In this document: positions 41,661-51,290 of the stretch, piece after piece
Layout: each line of letters begins with the position of its first letter
Position numbering within the stretch: position 1 is the first letter of the stretch
NCBI RefSeq assembly: GCF_030770395.1
Contig: NZ_CP132480.1
Coordinates: 4,202,318-4,266,317, forward strand
Origin: Telluria beijingensis
GTDB taxonomy: Bacteria > Pseudomonadota > Gammaproteobacteria > Burkholderiales > Burkholderiaceae_D
Length of the DNA: 64,000 nt
Direction of reading: 5' to 3'
Notes under the pieces: generated by a model
Databases searched by the model: none
Told to the model about the DNA's origin: nothing
What the model saw: the letters and a program-made list of their open reading frames with translations, nothing else
Made by a program: the position numbers and the translations under genes

Positions 41661-42926
41661 TCAAAAAGCAGGTACGACTGAAATAGGTGGCGCTTTCTTC
41701 TCCGGCGGCTTGATCGCCCTGGTTGCCAACTCCTGGTTCGTGGCTTCTACTTTCGCCTGCTGCAGGGCCAGGGACTTGCGCATCTGTTCAACTTCTTCCT
41801 GCTTGCGCTGCAGGCCAAGGCGCACGGCTTCGAGCTCCTTGAATTTTTCGGTGGAGGCCTTGAGCTCGTTATCGAGCCGGACGACCTCACGTTCGCGCTG
41901 CGAGACTTCGGCCTGCCGGCGCTGGAGTTCTTCCTGTTGTGAAGCGACGTTATCGAGGCCTTGGCGGAGTTTGTCGAGCTCCTGGCGCTTGGCCAGCAAC
42001 TGGGCTTGCTGGGCATCCAATTCGGCCTGCTTGGCCCTGGTTTGCGCGATGGTCGCCTGCAGCCGATCCAGCTCTGCCTTTTTAGCCGCCAGCAAACCGT
42101 CGTCGGGAGCCGGTTGCGCGGTAGCGCAACCGCCAAAGCAGAATTTTTCGGTGAACGAGCTCGTGATTTGAGGATCCTGCTGCAGCCGCACCCGGCTGGC
42201 GTCGGCACGCGTTCCACTGCCGACTGCCTTGAGCATTTCCTCGATCGACTGCCTCGGTACCGGCAGGTGCTGGAGCAGGTTCTTGGTGAACGTGCCGTTC
42301 CGGCCCTCGCCATCGAATGAAGTCTGCCCGGCGCCGGTGGACATCGTAATGATGCTGTTACGCGGTGCGTACAATTGCGACGCCAGCCCCATCATCGGGA
42401 CATAGCCACGAATCGGATTGGAAAACGGATTATCGCGGCAGGCATCGATGAAAAAGATGTTGAGTGCTGCCTGGCGAGTTTCCAGCTCGCTCATCAGGTA
42501 ATTGATCTGGATACTTTCATCTTCGATATCCGTCTTGGTGCGCGCCTGGGCATTCACCGGGATCAGGTAATTGATGCCGTCCACCTGCAAGCCATGGCCG
42601 GCATAGTAGAACAGCGCGACTGTCCGCTGATTGATCTTGCCCGTGAATTCGAACACTGCGTCCTTGAATTCCCGCTTGGAAGCGACGTCCAGCTTGCAAA
42701 TGACTTCGAATCCAAGTTTCTTGAGCGCCGCGCACATATCGGTCGCGTCATTGCCGGAATTCTTTAACGGCGCCGCTTCGACATAGCGCGCATTACCGAT
42801 GACCAGCGCAATCTTCGATTCGGCATCGAGCACGCGGGCAGCCCTGCTGCCGGGCTCGGCGCATGCGTGTGTCATTCCAAGAAATGCCAGCAATGCCAGC
42901 AGCAACCACTCACGTGAGGTCATCAT
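41661..42926 (-). CDS. exported caspase-like (C14) protein with C-terminal coiled coil
   Basis: 421 residues, starting at one of two adjacent ATGs (42924-42926 or 42921-42923). A signal peptide (WLLLALLAFLGMTHACA) is followed by a caspase fold: strand IALVIGNARYV, His111 in FYYAGHGLQ and Cys163 in FIDACRDNPF, forming the expected His-Cys dyad. Residues about 280-400 are a long heptad-rich coiled coil (KKAELDRLQATIAQTRAKQA onward), ending in a Pro/Lys tail. Prokaryotic caspase homologues of this kind are exported proteases or pseudo-proteases of poorly known role. It sits head-to-tail with the outer-membrane barrel gene and 226 bases downstream of the end of the giant exoprotein that also has a caspase-like domain. 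Confidence 0.88.
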   Translation of the reverse strand: MMTSREWLLLALLAFLGMTHACAEPGSRAARVLDAESKIALVIGNARYVEAAPLKNSGNDATDMCAALKKLGFEVICKLDVASKREFKDAVFEFTGKINQRTVALFYYAGHGLQVDGINYLIPVNAQARTKTDIEDESIQINYLMSELETRQAALNIFFIDACRDNPFSNPIRGYVPMMGLASQLYAPRNSIITMSTGAGQTSFDGEGRNGTFTKNLLQHLPVPRQSIEEMLKAVGSGTRADASRVRLQQDPQITSSFTEKFCFGGCATAQPAPDDGLLAAKKAELDRLQATIAQTRAKQAELDAQQAQLLAKRQELDKLRQGLDNVASQQEELQRRQAEVSQREREVVRLDNELKASTEKFKELEAVRLGLQRKQEEVEQMRKSLALQQAKVEATNQELATRAIKPPEKKAPPISVVPAF

Positions 42927-43152
42927 GCCTGATACCAGATAAACAGCCAATCGATCAGCAGACGTCGTGATTATGAAATTATCACGCCTGTATGCTGATA
43001 GCAAGATAAGTTAAAGAAAATGCCACCAATGGAGTGGTACTGTGATGCACTGTTGTTAATGTGCGTGCAGGCAGCGATCGAACGTGGTTTCTGCGCGCGG
43101 CCAGAGTGACTACACGTCACACCGATCGCCGCGCGCTGACAGCCGCCCTGGC

Positions 43153-46100
43153 TCAGTTCGAGCGCTGCTCGAACAGATAGTCGCCGCCGGCCTGGTGCCC
43201 GGCCGCGGTCAGCGAACCATACTTCGGCGTCTGCGGGAATTCCTTGCGCACCCCCGCCTGGACGTCGGCAAACACCGTGCTGCCCGGCGTCCAGGCCGTC
43301 ACCGTGTTCACCACCTGCATCAGGTTCCAGGCGAAGATCGAGTGGCCGCCCTTGCCCTCGTCGGCCACCGGCTCGTCGCCGCCCGAGGACAGCACTACCA
43401 CCGAGCGCTTGGCCAGCACGTCGTCGGCGGTCACGTTCTTGCCGACCGCGCCCAGGCCTTCGCGCGCGAAGGCGCCCGAATAGCAGCTGTCCGAGATCAG
43501 GGTCATCTGCTTCGAGCGCATGCTCGACAGCAGCTGGGCGATGTCGCTGTTCGAGATCCAGCCTTTCGGATCGCTGGCCATCGAATCCGCGGCCAGCCAG
43601 TAGCCGGCGCCGTTTTCTTCCAGCGAGTAGCCGTGGCCGGCGAAATAGATCACCACGCTGTCGTTGCCGCCGACTTCGGCCGCCAGGTTGTTGAGCATGC
43701 CGATGATGCCGGCCTTGTCCGGATTCTTCGCCACGCGCACCTCGTAGCCGAGCTTTTCGGCGAACACGCGGCCGACGCCGTCGGCATCCGGAATCGCGTT
43801 CTCGAGCTGCGGGATGTCCTTGTCGCCATAGCTGTTGATGCCGACCAGGACCGCGATCTTGCGCTCGATCTGCGGCAGGCTGGCGTGACGGGCGCGGGCG
43901 CCGGCGGCCGGGGCGGCGGCATTGGCGACGCTGGCTGCCTGGTCGCGCGCCGCGTGCAGCAGGGCCAGCTGGGCCTGGGTGATGCGGCAGGTGCCGGCGC
44001 GGGCTTCCTCGGCCGTGGCGCAGGGCTGGACGTCGGCCAGGCTGGGATCGATCGAGAGCTTGTAGACCGCGTCGGCGAACAGCTTGCGCTTGAAGTCGCG
44101 GCGCTGGGCCATCAGGGCCGCCAGCTCGTTCTGGTTCATCGCGCCGATCTGGAGCGGGGCGAAGGCGCGCTCCGCGGCCGGGTTGGAGCGGTCGAACAGC
44201 GCGCCGCTGATGGCGCGCGGATCGATGGTCGGCAATGCCTCGCGCACGGCGCTGTTGATGGCTTGCGTGCCGGCCTCCTGGGCGCGCTGCTGCGGCGCCC
44301 CGGCCGGGATGCCCGGCCGCAGTTCGAGCGCGGTCGCATTCGCGGGCGCCTGCACCAGCACGTAGTTCTGCGACGACAGGCCGCCGCCATAGATCGGATG
44401 CGCGCCGGGCGCCGTCACGGGATTCACCGGCGAAGTCCACTGCAGCTCGCCGCTGGTCGAGTTGGCGAGGTTGTCACCGCCCTTGAAGCCGGTGACGGTG
44501 CCGCCCAGCGCATTGCCGGCCAGGCCGCCGAGCGAGGTGCCGGGATTGGCCTGGTAGACCAGGGTCGCCGGCGTGATCGTGCCGACGTTGCCGCTGGCGC
44601 TGGCCACGACCCGGTTCGTCGCGCCGCCCAAGGCGACGCCGCCAACCCGGTAGTTGGACGCGGCCTCGCCACTGATCTCGAATTCTCCGCTGGCCGTGAC
44701 CAGCTTGCCCTGGCCGGCATTGCCGTCGGCGAAGCTGCCCTGGGCCGGGCCGCGCACCGCCAGCCGGTCGCCGGCCACCACGCCCTGGAGGGCGAAGCCG
44801 TCGGCGGCCAGGCTGGCGCCGGTGGTGGCATCGTATTCCCTGCTCACCGCGCCGGTCACCACGATGTCGAGGGAGCGGTGGGTCACGTCGGCGCTGGCGG
44901 TGGCGGGCAGGTCGACCCGGTAGTTGGCGGCGTCGGCGCCGGCCAGCGCGCCGCTGACAGTCACCGTCTTGCCGGCGCCGACGTTGCGTGTATCGAATTC
45001 GCCGCTGGCCGTGAGCGACACCTCATCGCCGGCCACGGCGCCGGCCAGCGTGCCCTCGACCGTCGCGTCGCGCGAGCCGTCGTAGACCTTGTCCAGCGCC
45101 TGCAGGCCGCTGACGGCAATCTGGCGCGGGGTGATGCTGGCGCGCAGGTCGGCCGGGGCATCCAGTGTGTAGTTGCCGGCGTCGGCGCCGCCCAGCAGGG
45201 CGCCGGACACCGTCACGGTCTTGCCGGCGCCGGCATTCTTGTCGGAGAACTGGCCGGTGGCGCCGTCGAGGCTGACGCTGTCGCCGGCCAGCACGCCGCT
45301 CAGGCTACCGGTCAGGGTCGCGTCGCGGGTGCCGTCGTACACCTTGTCCAGCGCCGCCAGGCCGCTGGCCGAGATCGCGCGCGGCGTGATATTGGCCTGC
45401 GCAGTGCCCGAGCCGGCGCCGTCCAGCCGGTAGTTGCCGGCGTCGGCGCCGCCCAGTACGCCGCCGGTGATGGTCACGGTCTTGCCCTGGCCGGCGTTCT
45501 TGTCGTCGAACAGGCCGCTGGCGCCATCCAGGCGCACGCTGTCGCCGGCCAGCACGCCGGACAGGGCGCCAGACACGGTGGCGTCGCGGGTGCCGTCGTA
45601 GACCTTGTCCTGCGCGCTCAGGCTTGACGCGGCAATGGCGCGCGGGGTGATGCTGGCGCGCACGCTGCTGCCAGCGGCGAGCCGGTAGTTGCCGGCATCG
45701 GCGCCGCCGAGCGTTGCGCCGCCCACCGTCACTACCTTGCCGGCGCCGGCGTTCTTGTCCTCGAACAGGCCGGTGGCGCCGGTCAGGTTCACGCTGTCGC
45801 CCGCGAGGACGCCTGCCAGGGACCCGCCGATGGTCGCGTTGCGGGTGCCGTCGTAGACCTTGTCCTGCGCGCTCAGGCCGGACGCATCCAGCAGGCGCGG
45901 GGTGATGCTGGCGCGCGCCACGAGCGGCCCGTCGGCCAGCACGTAGTTGCGGGCGTCCTCGCCGCCCAGGGCGCCGCCGCTGATCGTGACCGCCTTGCCG
46001 GCGCCGGCGTTCTTGTCGTCGAACAGGCCGCTGGCGCCGACCAGGCGCACGTCGTCCTCGCCCAGCGCGCCCGACAGGGCGCCGGTCACGGTCGCGGCGC

Positions 46101-48858
46101 GGCTGCCGTCATACACCTTGTCCAGCGCCGCGAGGCCAGCGGCGCCGATGGTGCGCGGCGTGATGTCGGCTTCCAGCACGATCTCGCCCAGCACGTAGTT
46201 GGCGCCGTCCGCGCCGCCCAGGGCGCCGCCCGTGACGGTCACGGTCTTGCCGGCGCCGACATTCTTGTCGGCGAACAGGGCGCTGGCCCCGAGCAGGCTG
46301 ACGTCGTCGTCGCCGACGATGCCCGACAGGGTGCCGCTGAGGGTGGCGTTGCGGGTGGCGTCGTAGACCTTGTCGAGCGCCGCCAGGCCGGTCGCCGTGA
46401 GCTGCTTCGGCGTGATGTCGGCCACGTAGCGGGTGCCGGCGCCGTAGACGCGCTGGCCGGTCGTGGTGGTGAGGGCGAACGGCGGCTCGCTGTCTCCGAT
46501 CGACACGGTCTTGTCGAGACCCGCGTTGCGGTCTTCGAATTCGCCGACGAACGACCCTTCGCCCATTTGTTCCACCGCGAAGCCGGGCGCTGCGTCGTGC
46601 GACAGCGCCTGCGAGAAGTCGGCGCGGGTGCCGCCGTTGTACTCGCGCCGGGCGTCGACCTTGATCTCGACGTCCATATCGTCGCGCACGATGACGCCGT
46701 GCACGCCGGGGCCCGATTGGGCCAGTTCGGTGCCGTCGCCGTAGCCTGCGCCGACCTGCACGAATTGGTAGCCGAGGCGGTCGAATTCCTCGGCCATGAA
46801 GGCTTCGGGCACCGAATCGAGGTAGACCAGCCAGCGGCTGCGCGACGCGTCCAGCTCGCTGCCGGAGGTGTCGAGGGTAGCGCTGGAGAGCACCAGGGCG
46901 TGGTCGTCCCAGGCGCTAGATGCCAGCCGCGAATCGGTCAGCGTGATGCCGTTGGTGGCGTGTACGCCCAGCCTGCCGCCCGCTTCGAGGACCGAGCCGT
47001 TGGTGATCGAGACGTTGGCGCCCGAGATCGCGATCGCGCCGCTGCCCCAGTCCCAGCCGGTCGCGATCGACACCCCGTTGAGCGTGACGCTGCGGCCGCT
47101 CAGGAGCAGGTTCCCGCTGCCGATATCGATCTGGACGCCGGGTTCCAGCCGCAGGTCGCCGCTGCCGCTTTCGTCGGCGTCGGCGATCATCGATATCTGC
47201 GTCGAATAGGCGCCGAAGCCGATCCGGACGTCGCTGTCGACGTCGATATCGTTGTCCGCTTCCAGCTCGAGCGCCGGACCGGAGCCGGGTGCGTCGCCGA
47301 TCTCGATGCTGGCCGCGACCCGGATGTTGCCGCTCTGCGCCTGCGGGCCATGGCCGCCGGCTTTCAGCTTGACCCGCATGCCGTCGCCGAGCGCCGAGGC
47401 GATCGCGCGGTTCGAGACCGTCGATTCGCCCTCTGCCAGGCGCATGGCGGGCAGGCGGGCCTCGTCATAGTCCTGGATCACGCTCAGCTCGCCGCCATGG
47501 ATCAGCCACTCGCCGCCGCCCCAGCGGCCGCGGCCCTCGACCCAGCTCGGGCGCAGGTCGAGTTCCAGGCCGGTGGTCTCGATGCGGCCGCCGGTCCCGC
47601 CATACATGCCGCCCCGTACTTCCAGCCCGCCGTATACGCTGGTCGCGCCATCGGAGCGGATCACGATCTCGCCGCCGTCGCCTTCGTCCCACGAATTGGC
47701 GTTGGCCCGGATCGACGTCCAGTAATCGACAAAGACCGTCTCGGCATTGGGCACCGACGGATCGGCGCCGCCGGCGGAACCGCCGATCAGCACCTGGCCG
47801 CCCTTGGTCTCGCCGGAGGCATCGATGCCGCGCTCGGACGACGACACGTGGACCTCGCGCCCCAGCAGATGCACCTGGCCACCGGCAGCGCTGTCGCTGA
47901 CAGCCGTCACGCCGCCCAGTACCTCATTGCGCTCGAAAACCGATTCCACCACCACGCTGCCGGCGGCACCGCCTTCGATCCCATCGGCGCTGGTCTGGCT
48001 GTCGATGCCTAGCGTGATGTCGCCCAGGGCGCGCAGCGTCACGCGGCCGGCGCGCGAGGACAGGCTGTCGGCGCGCACGATGCCTTGCTGGTTGACCATC
48101 GCGCCGTGCAGGTCGACGCTGCCGTTGGAAGCGAGCAGTTCCCCCAGGTTGACGGCGTTATTGCCCGGCGCTGTCACGCGGACGGTGATGTTGGGCACGC
48201 CCGAGTCGACCATCTCGATGTCGCGTCCGGCCGCCAGCACGATCTTGCCGTCCGGCGTGCGGATCACGCCCTCGTTCTGCACCGAGCCGCCGACCAGCAG
48301 CACGCGCCCGCCCAAGGTAGATATCTCGGCCTGGTTCAGCACCTGGCCGGCGCTGGCGGCCGCGGCGTCGCCGCCGAAGCGCAGGCGGCCATTCATGAAG
48401 TCGTTGTCGGTGACGCCCAGGGTCGACGCCACCAGGGCGCCGACGTTGATCTGCGCATCGCGGCCGAACACCACGCCATGCGGGTTGACCAGCCACACTT
48501 CGCCGTTCGAGCGCAAGCTGCCGAAGATTTCGCTTGGGTTGTTGCCAACCACGCGGTTGAGCACCTTGCTGTCAGAACCGGGCTGCACGAAATTCACGGT
48601 GCCGCCGACGCCGATCGAGAACGAATCCCAGTTCAGCACCGCGCCGTTCGAATTGTTGACGGTCATCAGTCCGTCGCTGTTGTACGTGGGCGCGGTGCCC
48701 TGGACCACCTGCAGCCCGGTCGGCAGCACCGGCGTCTGGGCCAGGCCCAGGCCCGGCGCCGCGCCGAAAGCCGCAACGAGGGACGCCGCCAGCACGCGCG
48801 GTGCGAGACGGGCAGGGCGGGCCGACTTGGCGGCCTTGCGTGCGGATGGCTGGTTCAT
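43153..48858 (-). CDS. two-partner-secretion exoprotein: haemagglutinin secretion domain, YDG-like repeats, C-terminal caspase-like protease
   Basis: 1901 residues from the ATG at 48856-48858, with GAGGAC eight bases upstream. The extended signal peptide ends near GLGLAQ (about 41). The TPS secretion domain spans about 42-280 (GTVNFVQPGSDSKVLNRV, IFGSLRSNGEVWLVNPHGVVFG). A beta-helix-like Gly/Asn-rich region runs to about 800. Seven tandem YDG-type repeats (about 815-1423) follow, each with ITPR, LDKVYDGTR, DKNAGAGKTVTV and LGGADAGNY, then an MBG-like unit. The last 240 residues are a caspase-like C14 domain: KIAVLVGINSYG, His1742 in YFAGHGYS and Cys1792 in SDSCYSGAF. The upstream FhaC-like transporter gene is the obvious partner. 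It probably carries a protease to the cell surface or outside. Confidence 0.9.
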   Translation of the reverse strand: MNQPSARKAAKSARPARLAPRVLAASLVAAFGAAPGLGLAQTPVLPTGLQVVQGTAPTYNSDGLMTVNNSNGAVLNWDSFSIGVGGTVNFVQPGSDSKVLNRVVGNNPSEIFGSLRSNGEVWLVNPHGVVFGRDAQINVGALVASTLGVTDNDFMNGRLRFGGDAAAASAGQVLNQAEISTLGGRVLLVGGSVQNEGVIRTPDGKIVLAAGRDIEMVDSGVPNITVRVTAPGNNAVNLGELLASNGSVDLHGAMVNQQGIVRADSLSSRAGRVTLRALGDITLGIDSQTSADGIEGGAAGSVVVESVFERNEVLGGVTAVSDSAAGGQVHLLGREVHVSSSERGIDASGETKGGQVLIGGSAGGADPSVPNAETVFVDYWTSIRANANSWDEGDGGEIVIRSDGATSVYGGLEVRGGMYGGTGGRIETTGLELDLRPSWVEGRGRWGGGEWLIHGGELSVIQDYDEARLPAMRLAEGESTVSNRAIASALGDGMRVKLKAGGHGPQAQSGNIRVAASIEIGDAPGSGPALELEADNDIDVDSDVRIGFGAYSTQISMIADADESGSGDLRLEPGVQIDIGSGNLLLSGRSVTLNGVSIATGWDWGSGAIAISGANVSITNGSVLEAGGRLGVHATNGITLTDSRLASSAWDDHALVLSSATLDTSGSELDASRSRWLVYLDSVPEAFMAEEFDRLGYQFVQVGAGYGDGTELAQSGPGVHGVIVRDDMDVEIKVDARREYNGGTRADFSQALSHDAAPGFAVEQMGEGSFVGEFEDRNAGLDKTVSIGDSEPPFALTTTTGQRVYGAGTRYVADITPKQLTATGLAALDKVYDATRNATLSGTLSGIVGDDDVSLLGASALFADKNVGAGKTVTVTGGALGGADGANYVLGEIVLEADITPRTIGAAGLAALDKVYDGSRAATVTGALSGALGEDDVRLVGASGLFDDKNAGAGKAVTISGGALGGEDARNYVLADGPLVARASITPRLLDASGLSAQDKVYDGTRNATIGGSLAGVLAGDSVNLTGATGLFEDKNAGAGKVVTVGGATLGGADAGNYRLAAGSSVRASITPRAIAASSLSAQDKVYDGTRDATVSGALSGVLAGDSVRLDGASGLFDDKNAGQGKTVTITGGVLGGADAGNYRLDGAGSGTAQANITPRAISASGLAALDKVYDGTRDATLTGSLSGVLAGDSVSLDGATGQFSDKNAGAGKTVTVSGALLGGADAGNYTLDAPADLRASITPRQIAVSGLQALDKVYDGSRDATVEGTLAGAVAGDEVSLTASGEFDTRNVGAGKTVTVSGALAGADAANYRVDLPATASADVTHRSLDIVVTGAVSREYDATTGASLAADGFALQGVVAGDRLAVRGPAQGSFADGNAGQGKLVTASGEFEISGEAASNYRVGGVALGGATNRVVASASGNVGTITPATLVYQANPGTSLGGLAGNALGGTVTGFKGGDNLANSTSGELQWTSPVNPVTAPGAHPIYGGGLSSQNYVLVQAPANATALELRPGIPAGAPQQRAQEAGTQAINSAVREALPTIDPRAISGALFDRSNPAAERAFAPLQIGAMNQNELAALMAQRRDFKRKLFADAVYKLSIDPSLADVQPCATAEEARAGTCRITQAQLALLHAARDQAASVANAAAPAAGARARHASLPQIERKIAVLVGINSYGDKDIPQLENAIPDADGVGRVFAEKLGYEVRVAKNPDKAGIIGMLNNLAAEVGGNDSVVIYFAGHGYSLEENGAGYWLAADSMASDPKGWISNSDIAQLLSSMRSKQMTLISDSCYSGAFAREGLGAVGKNVTADDVLAKRSVVVLSSGGDEPVADEGKGGHSIFAWNLMQVVNTVTAWTPGSTVFADVQAGVRKEFPQTPKYGSLTAAGHQAGGDYLFEQRSN
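44595..46425 (-). repeat. seven tandem YDG-type repeats within the exoprotein gene
   Basis: About 250-260 bases per unit. Units 1-6 are closely related at the protein level; the seventh is divergent (SREYDATTGASLAADGF). Each starts with a D/S/N-ITPR hinge and contains (L/Q)DKVYDG and DKNAGxGK. The similarity is also evident in the DNA, where the reverse complement of GTCGTAGACCTTGTCC recurs. Confidence 0.88.
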
Positions 48859-48902
48859 GATGATGTCCTCGTGAAGCGTGATGTGGTACGGGGCGTGGCG
48901 GG

Positions 48903-50477
48903 TCAGAACGCCAGGTTGAGCGCGACGTGCCCGCGCACGTCGCCGGACGACGAGGTGGCGCCGTCTTCCATCGCGCGTCCGATGTCGAGGCTGGCGCTGG
49001 CGCGCCTGGGCAAGACCAGGCGGGCGCCGATGCCGGCGCCGGTCAGGTGGCAACTGGTGGCGTCGACGCCCCGGCAGGGCAGGTTGCCGCGGTTGCTCAC
49101 GCGGCCATGGTCGACGAACAGGTAGGGCCGCAGGCGCAGGCCCGAGTCCCAGTCGATGCTGGGGGCCGAGGCTTCGACGCGCAGCAGCATGCCGCTGTCG
49201 CCGCTCAGTTCGCGCTCGGTGTAGCCGCGCACGCTGGCGCTGCCGCCGATGCCGAATTTCTCGGCCGCGATCAGCGAGTGGGCGGCGGCCTGGAATTCGG
49301 CGCGCGCATTCAAGGAATAGCGCGCCGCCAGCGGCATCTGGGCGAAGGTGGTGAAACGCGACAGCACGTAGCGCCGCTTGGCGCCGGGGCGCGCGGCCTC
49401 GAACACGCGCTGGCCGCTGCCGCCGGCATTGGTCGAGACGGTGGCGCTGAAGCCATAGGCCAGCGCCGGGCCGCTCTTCTGGCCGGTGTAGGCGAGGCTC
49501 ACCGGCACCGTGGTCACGTCGACCGCGGCCGAGCCGCAGCCGGCCGCGCCGAAGTCGCCCAGCGCGCAATCGTCGTCGTAGGCCCGGCGGTCGAGGCCCA
49601 GCGTGAGCTGGTGGTCGTATTCGCCGATACGGGCCAGGTGGCGGTTGGCGCGCAGACCGACGATGGTGCCGCGGCCGCGGAAGGTCAAGGGGCCGGCGGT
49701 GGTGGCGGTGGTGCCGTTGCTCACCGTGGAGTGGGCCACGAAGGCGTCGAACGAGGCCGCGTGCTCGTACAGAGGAATGCGGTAGCCGCCGCTGTAGATG
49801 CGCACCCGGCCCGGCTCGGACGGCGAGGTCTGGAATTGCAGCGTGCCCACGTGGTCGCGGTCGAACAGGTTGGCGTGCTCGATGCCGATGCTCAGCCGGT
49901 GCGGGCCGGTCATGCCGTTGCCGGTATTGTTGTAGCCGACCAGGTATTGCAGCGGCGATTCGTCGGTGACGACCACCTCGGCGTCGATCTCGCCCGGGTG
50001 GGCGCCCGCGGTCAGGCTCACGTTGGCGTGCTTGGCCGGGTTGCTGTTGGTGAGCTGGATGTCGCGGTCGATCGCGCGCACCTGCGGCGTCTCGCCTTCG
50101 CGCAGGTGGGCCAGGCCGGCGCGCACGTTGGCGGTGCTGAAATGCTGGTTGCCGCTGACGCGCACCGCCGCCAGCTTGCCTTCGACCACGCGCACCACCA
50201 GCACGCCTTCGGTCGATTGCTGGGGCGGCACATAGGCCACCACGCCGCCGTAGCCGGCGTCGCGGTAGGCGGCCTGGATGCGCGCCGCAAGGGCGTTCAG
50301 CGCCGGCAGGTCCGGCGCCTGGCTGGCCAGGCCTTCGGTCAGCCTGGACAGGGTGGCTTCGGGGAGCAGGGTATTGCCTTCGACCCGCACCGTGGCCGGC
50401 TGGGCGGCGGCGAGCGCCGGCGCCAGAAGCAGGGCCGCGCAGGCGGGGATGACCAGGCTGCGAATGCGCTTCACCAT
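48903..50477 (-). CDS. ShlB/FhaC-family outer-membrane transporter of two-partner secretion (TpsB)
   Basis: 524 residues. A signal peptide ends near ALAAAQ (residue 26). Two POTRA domains follow (about 28-175), including VRVEGNTLLPEATLSRL and LVVRVVEGKLAAVRVSGN. A 16-strand barrel includes the FhaC-family loop motif VRGYTERELSGDSG near residue 415, and the protein ends HVALNLAF. It lies 44 bases upstream of the exoprotein gene in the same direction, the classical tpsB-tpsA layout, so it should export that protein across the outer membrane. Confidence 0.93.
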   Translation of the reverse strand: MVKRIRSLVIPACAALLLAPALAAAQPATVRVEGNTLLPEATLSRLTEGLASQAPDLPALNALAARIQAAYRDAGYGGVVAYVPPQQSTEGVLVVRVVEGKLAAVRVSGNQHFSTANVRAGLAHLREGETPQVRAIDRDIQLTNSNPAKHANVSLTAGAHPGEIDAEVVVTDESPLQYLVGYNNTGNGMTGPHRLSIGIEHANLFDRDHVGTLQFQTSPSEPGRVRIYSGGYRIPLYEHAASFDAFVAHSTVSNGTTATTAGPLTFRGRGTIVGLRANRHLARIGEYDHQLTLGLDRRAYDDDCALGDFGAAGCGSAAVDVTTVPVSLAYTGQKSGPALAYGFSATVSTNAGGSGQRVFEAARPGAKRRYVLSRFTTFAQMPLAARYSLNARAEFQAAAHSLIAAEKFGIGGSASVRGYTERELSGDSGMLLRVEASAPSIDWDSGLRLRPYLFVDHGRVSNRGNLPCRGVDATSCHLTGAGIGARLVLPRRASASLDIGRAMEDGATSSSGDVRGHVALNLAF

Positions 50478-50726
50478 CGTTTTTCCATTTCCGTCATGCG
50501 ATAGTTATTCGCAGCACAAAGTTATACGCAGTCGTGGATTGACTACGTGCTCATAGTTTATGATTATTAACCGACCGACAATGTACGTCAAAAAATAAAA
50601 CAAAAACATCTTATTTTTGTCATTGTGGTGTCGTAGCAACCACGTTTGGCAGCCGGCTTTTGCGCTGCCGTTTCGCTTAGAATGCCGGGGCCGGATGCGG
50701 CGCCATTACCCACCAAGGAAGACGAT
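50478..50726. promoter_or_regulatory. AT-rich divergent region between tpsB-like and OmpA-like genes
   Basis: About 110 bases (50478-50640) are strikingly AT-rich for this genome (TTATACGCAG, TTTATGATTATTAACC, AAAAAATAAAAC). They are likely to hold the promoter of the leftward secretion pair and perhaps of the OmpA gene. I could not assign definite boxes. AT-rich upstream DNA of this kind is often bound by H-NS-like silencers (inference). Confidence 0.5.
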
Positions 50727-51278
50727 ATGAACAACCGACTATTCGCGGCCGCCTGCCTGCTGGCCGCCTTGCCCGCCTTTGCCCAGGACGCCGTCCAGGA
50801 AGCGCCGGTGATCGAGCAGGGCAAGGAAGACATGGGCACGCTGGTCGACGCGCTCGAGCCCAAGAAGCCGGTGCGCACCCGCAGCATCCGCATCGTGCGC
50901 GACGACGTCGGTTCGCCCGCGGTGGCGCCGGAGCCGCCCAAGGTCTCGCTGTTGATCACCTTCGAGACCAATTCGGCGACCCTGACGGCGCGTTCGCGCG
51001 AATCGCTGCAGGTGGTGGGCCAGGCCCTGGCATCGGAGAAGCTGGCGCCGTTCCGCTTTGCGATCGAAGGCCACGCCGACCCGCGCGGCAACCCGGCCGC
51101 CAACCTGGCGCTGTCGCAGGCGCGCGCCCGTTCGGTGCGCGCCTACCTGGTCGACACCATGAAGATCGACGCGGCGCGCCTGGATGCGGTGGGCAAGGGT
51201 GACCGCGAACTGATGAACAAGGCCAATCCGGACGCGCCGGAAAACCGCCGCGTCACCATCGTCAACCTGTCGCGCTGA
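50727..51278 (+). CDS. OmpA-family peptidoglycan-binding protein
   Basis: 183 residues from the ATG at 50727, with AAGGAAG upstream; the longer frame is unlikely. A signal peptide (LFAAACLLAALPAFAQ) is followed by a low-complexity linker and an OmpA C-terminal domain from about 73: VSLLITFETNSATLT, FAIEGHADPRGNPAANLALSQARARSV and NRRVTIVNL. This domain binds peptidoglycan in the periplasm. There is no beta-barrel or lipobox, so it is a soluble periplasmic or loosely anchored form. It converges with the kinase gene and lies beside the type VI locus; a link to that system is possible but not shown. Confidence 0.9.
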   Translation: MNNRLFAAACLLAALPAFAQDAVQEAPVIEQGKEDMGTLVDALEPKKPVRTRSIRIVRDDVGSPAVAPEPPKVSLLITFETNSATLTARSRESLQVVGQALASEKLAPFRFAIEGHADPRGNPAANLALSQARARSVRAYLVDTMKIDAARLDAVGKGDRELMNKANPDAPENRRVTIVNLSR

Positions 51279-51290
51279 CCCACGCCCTGG

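Noticed and set aside
43084..45627. 847-residue open frame opposite the exoprotein repeats
   Set aside because: Its apparent repeats (AGDGAA, VGAGQ and the like) merely mirror the YDG repeats of the real gene.
44595..46425. Possible CRISPR or other spaced repeat array
   Set aside because: The repeats are long, in frame and code for YDG domains; there are no short direct repeats with unique spacers.
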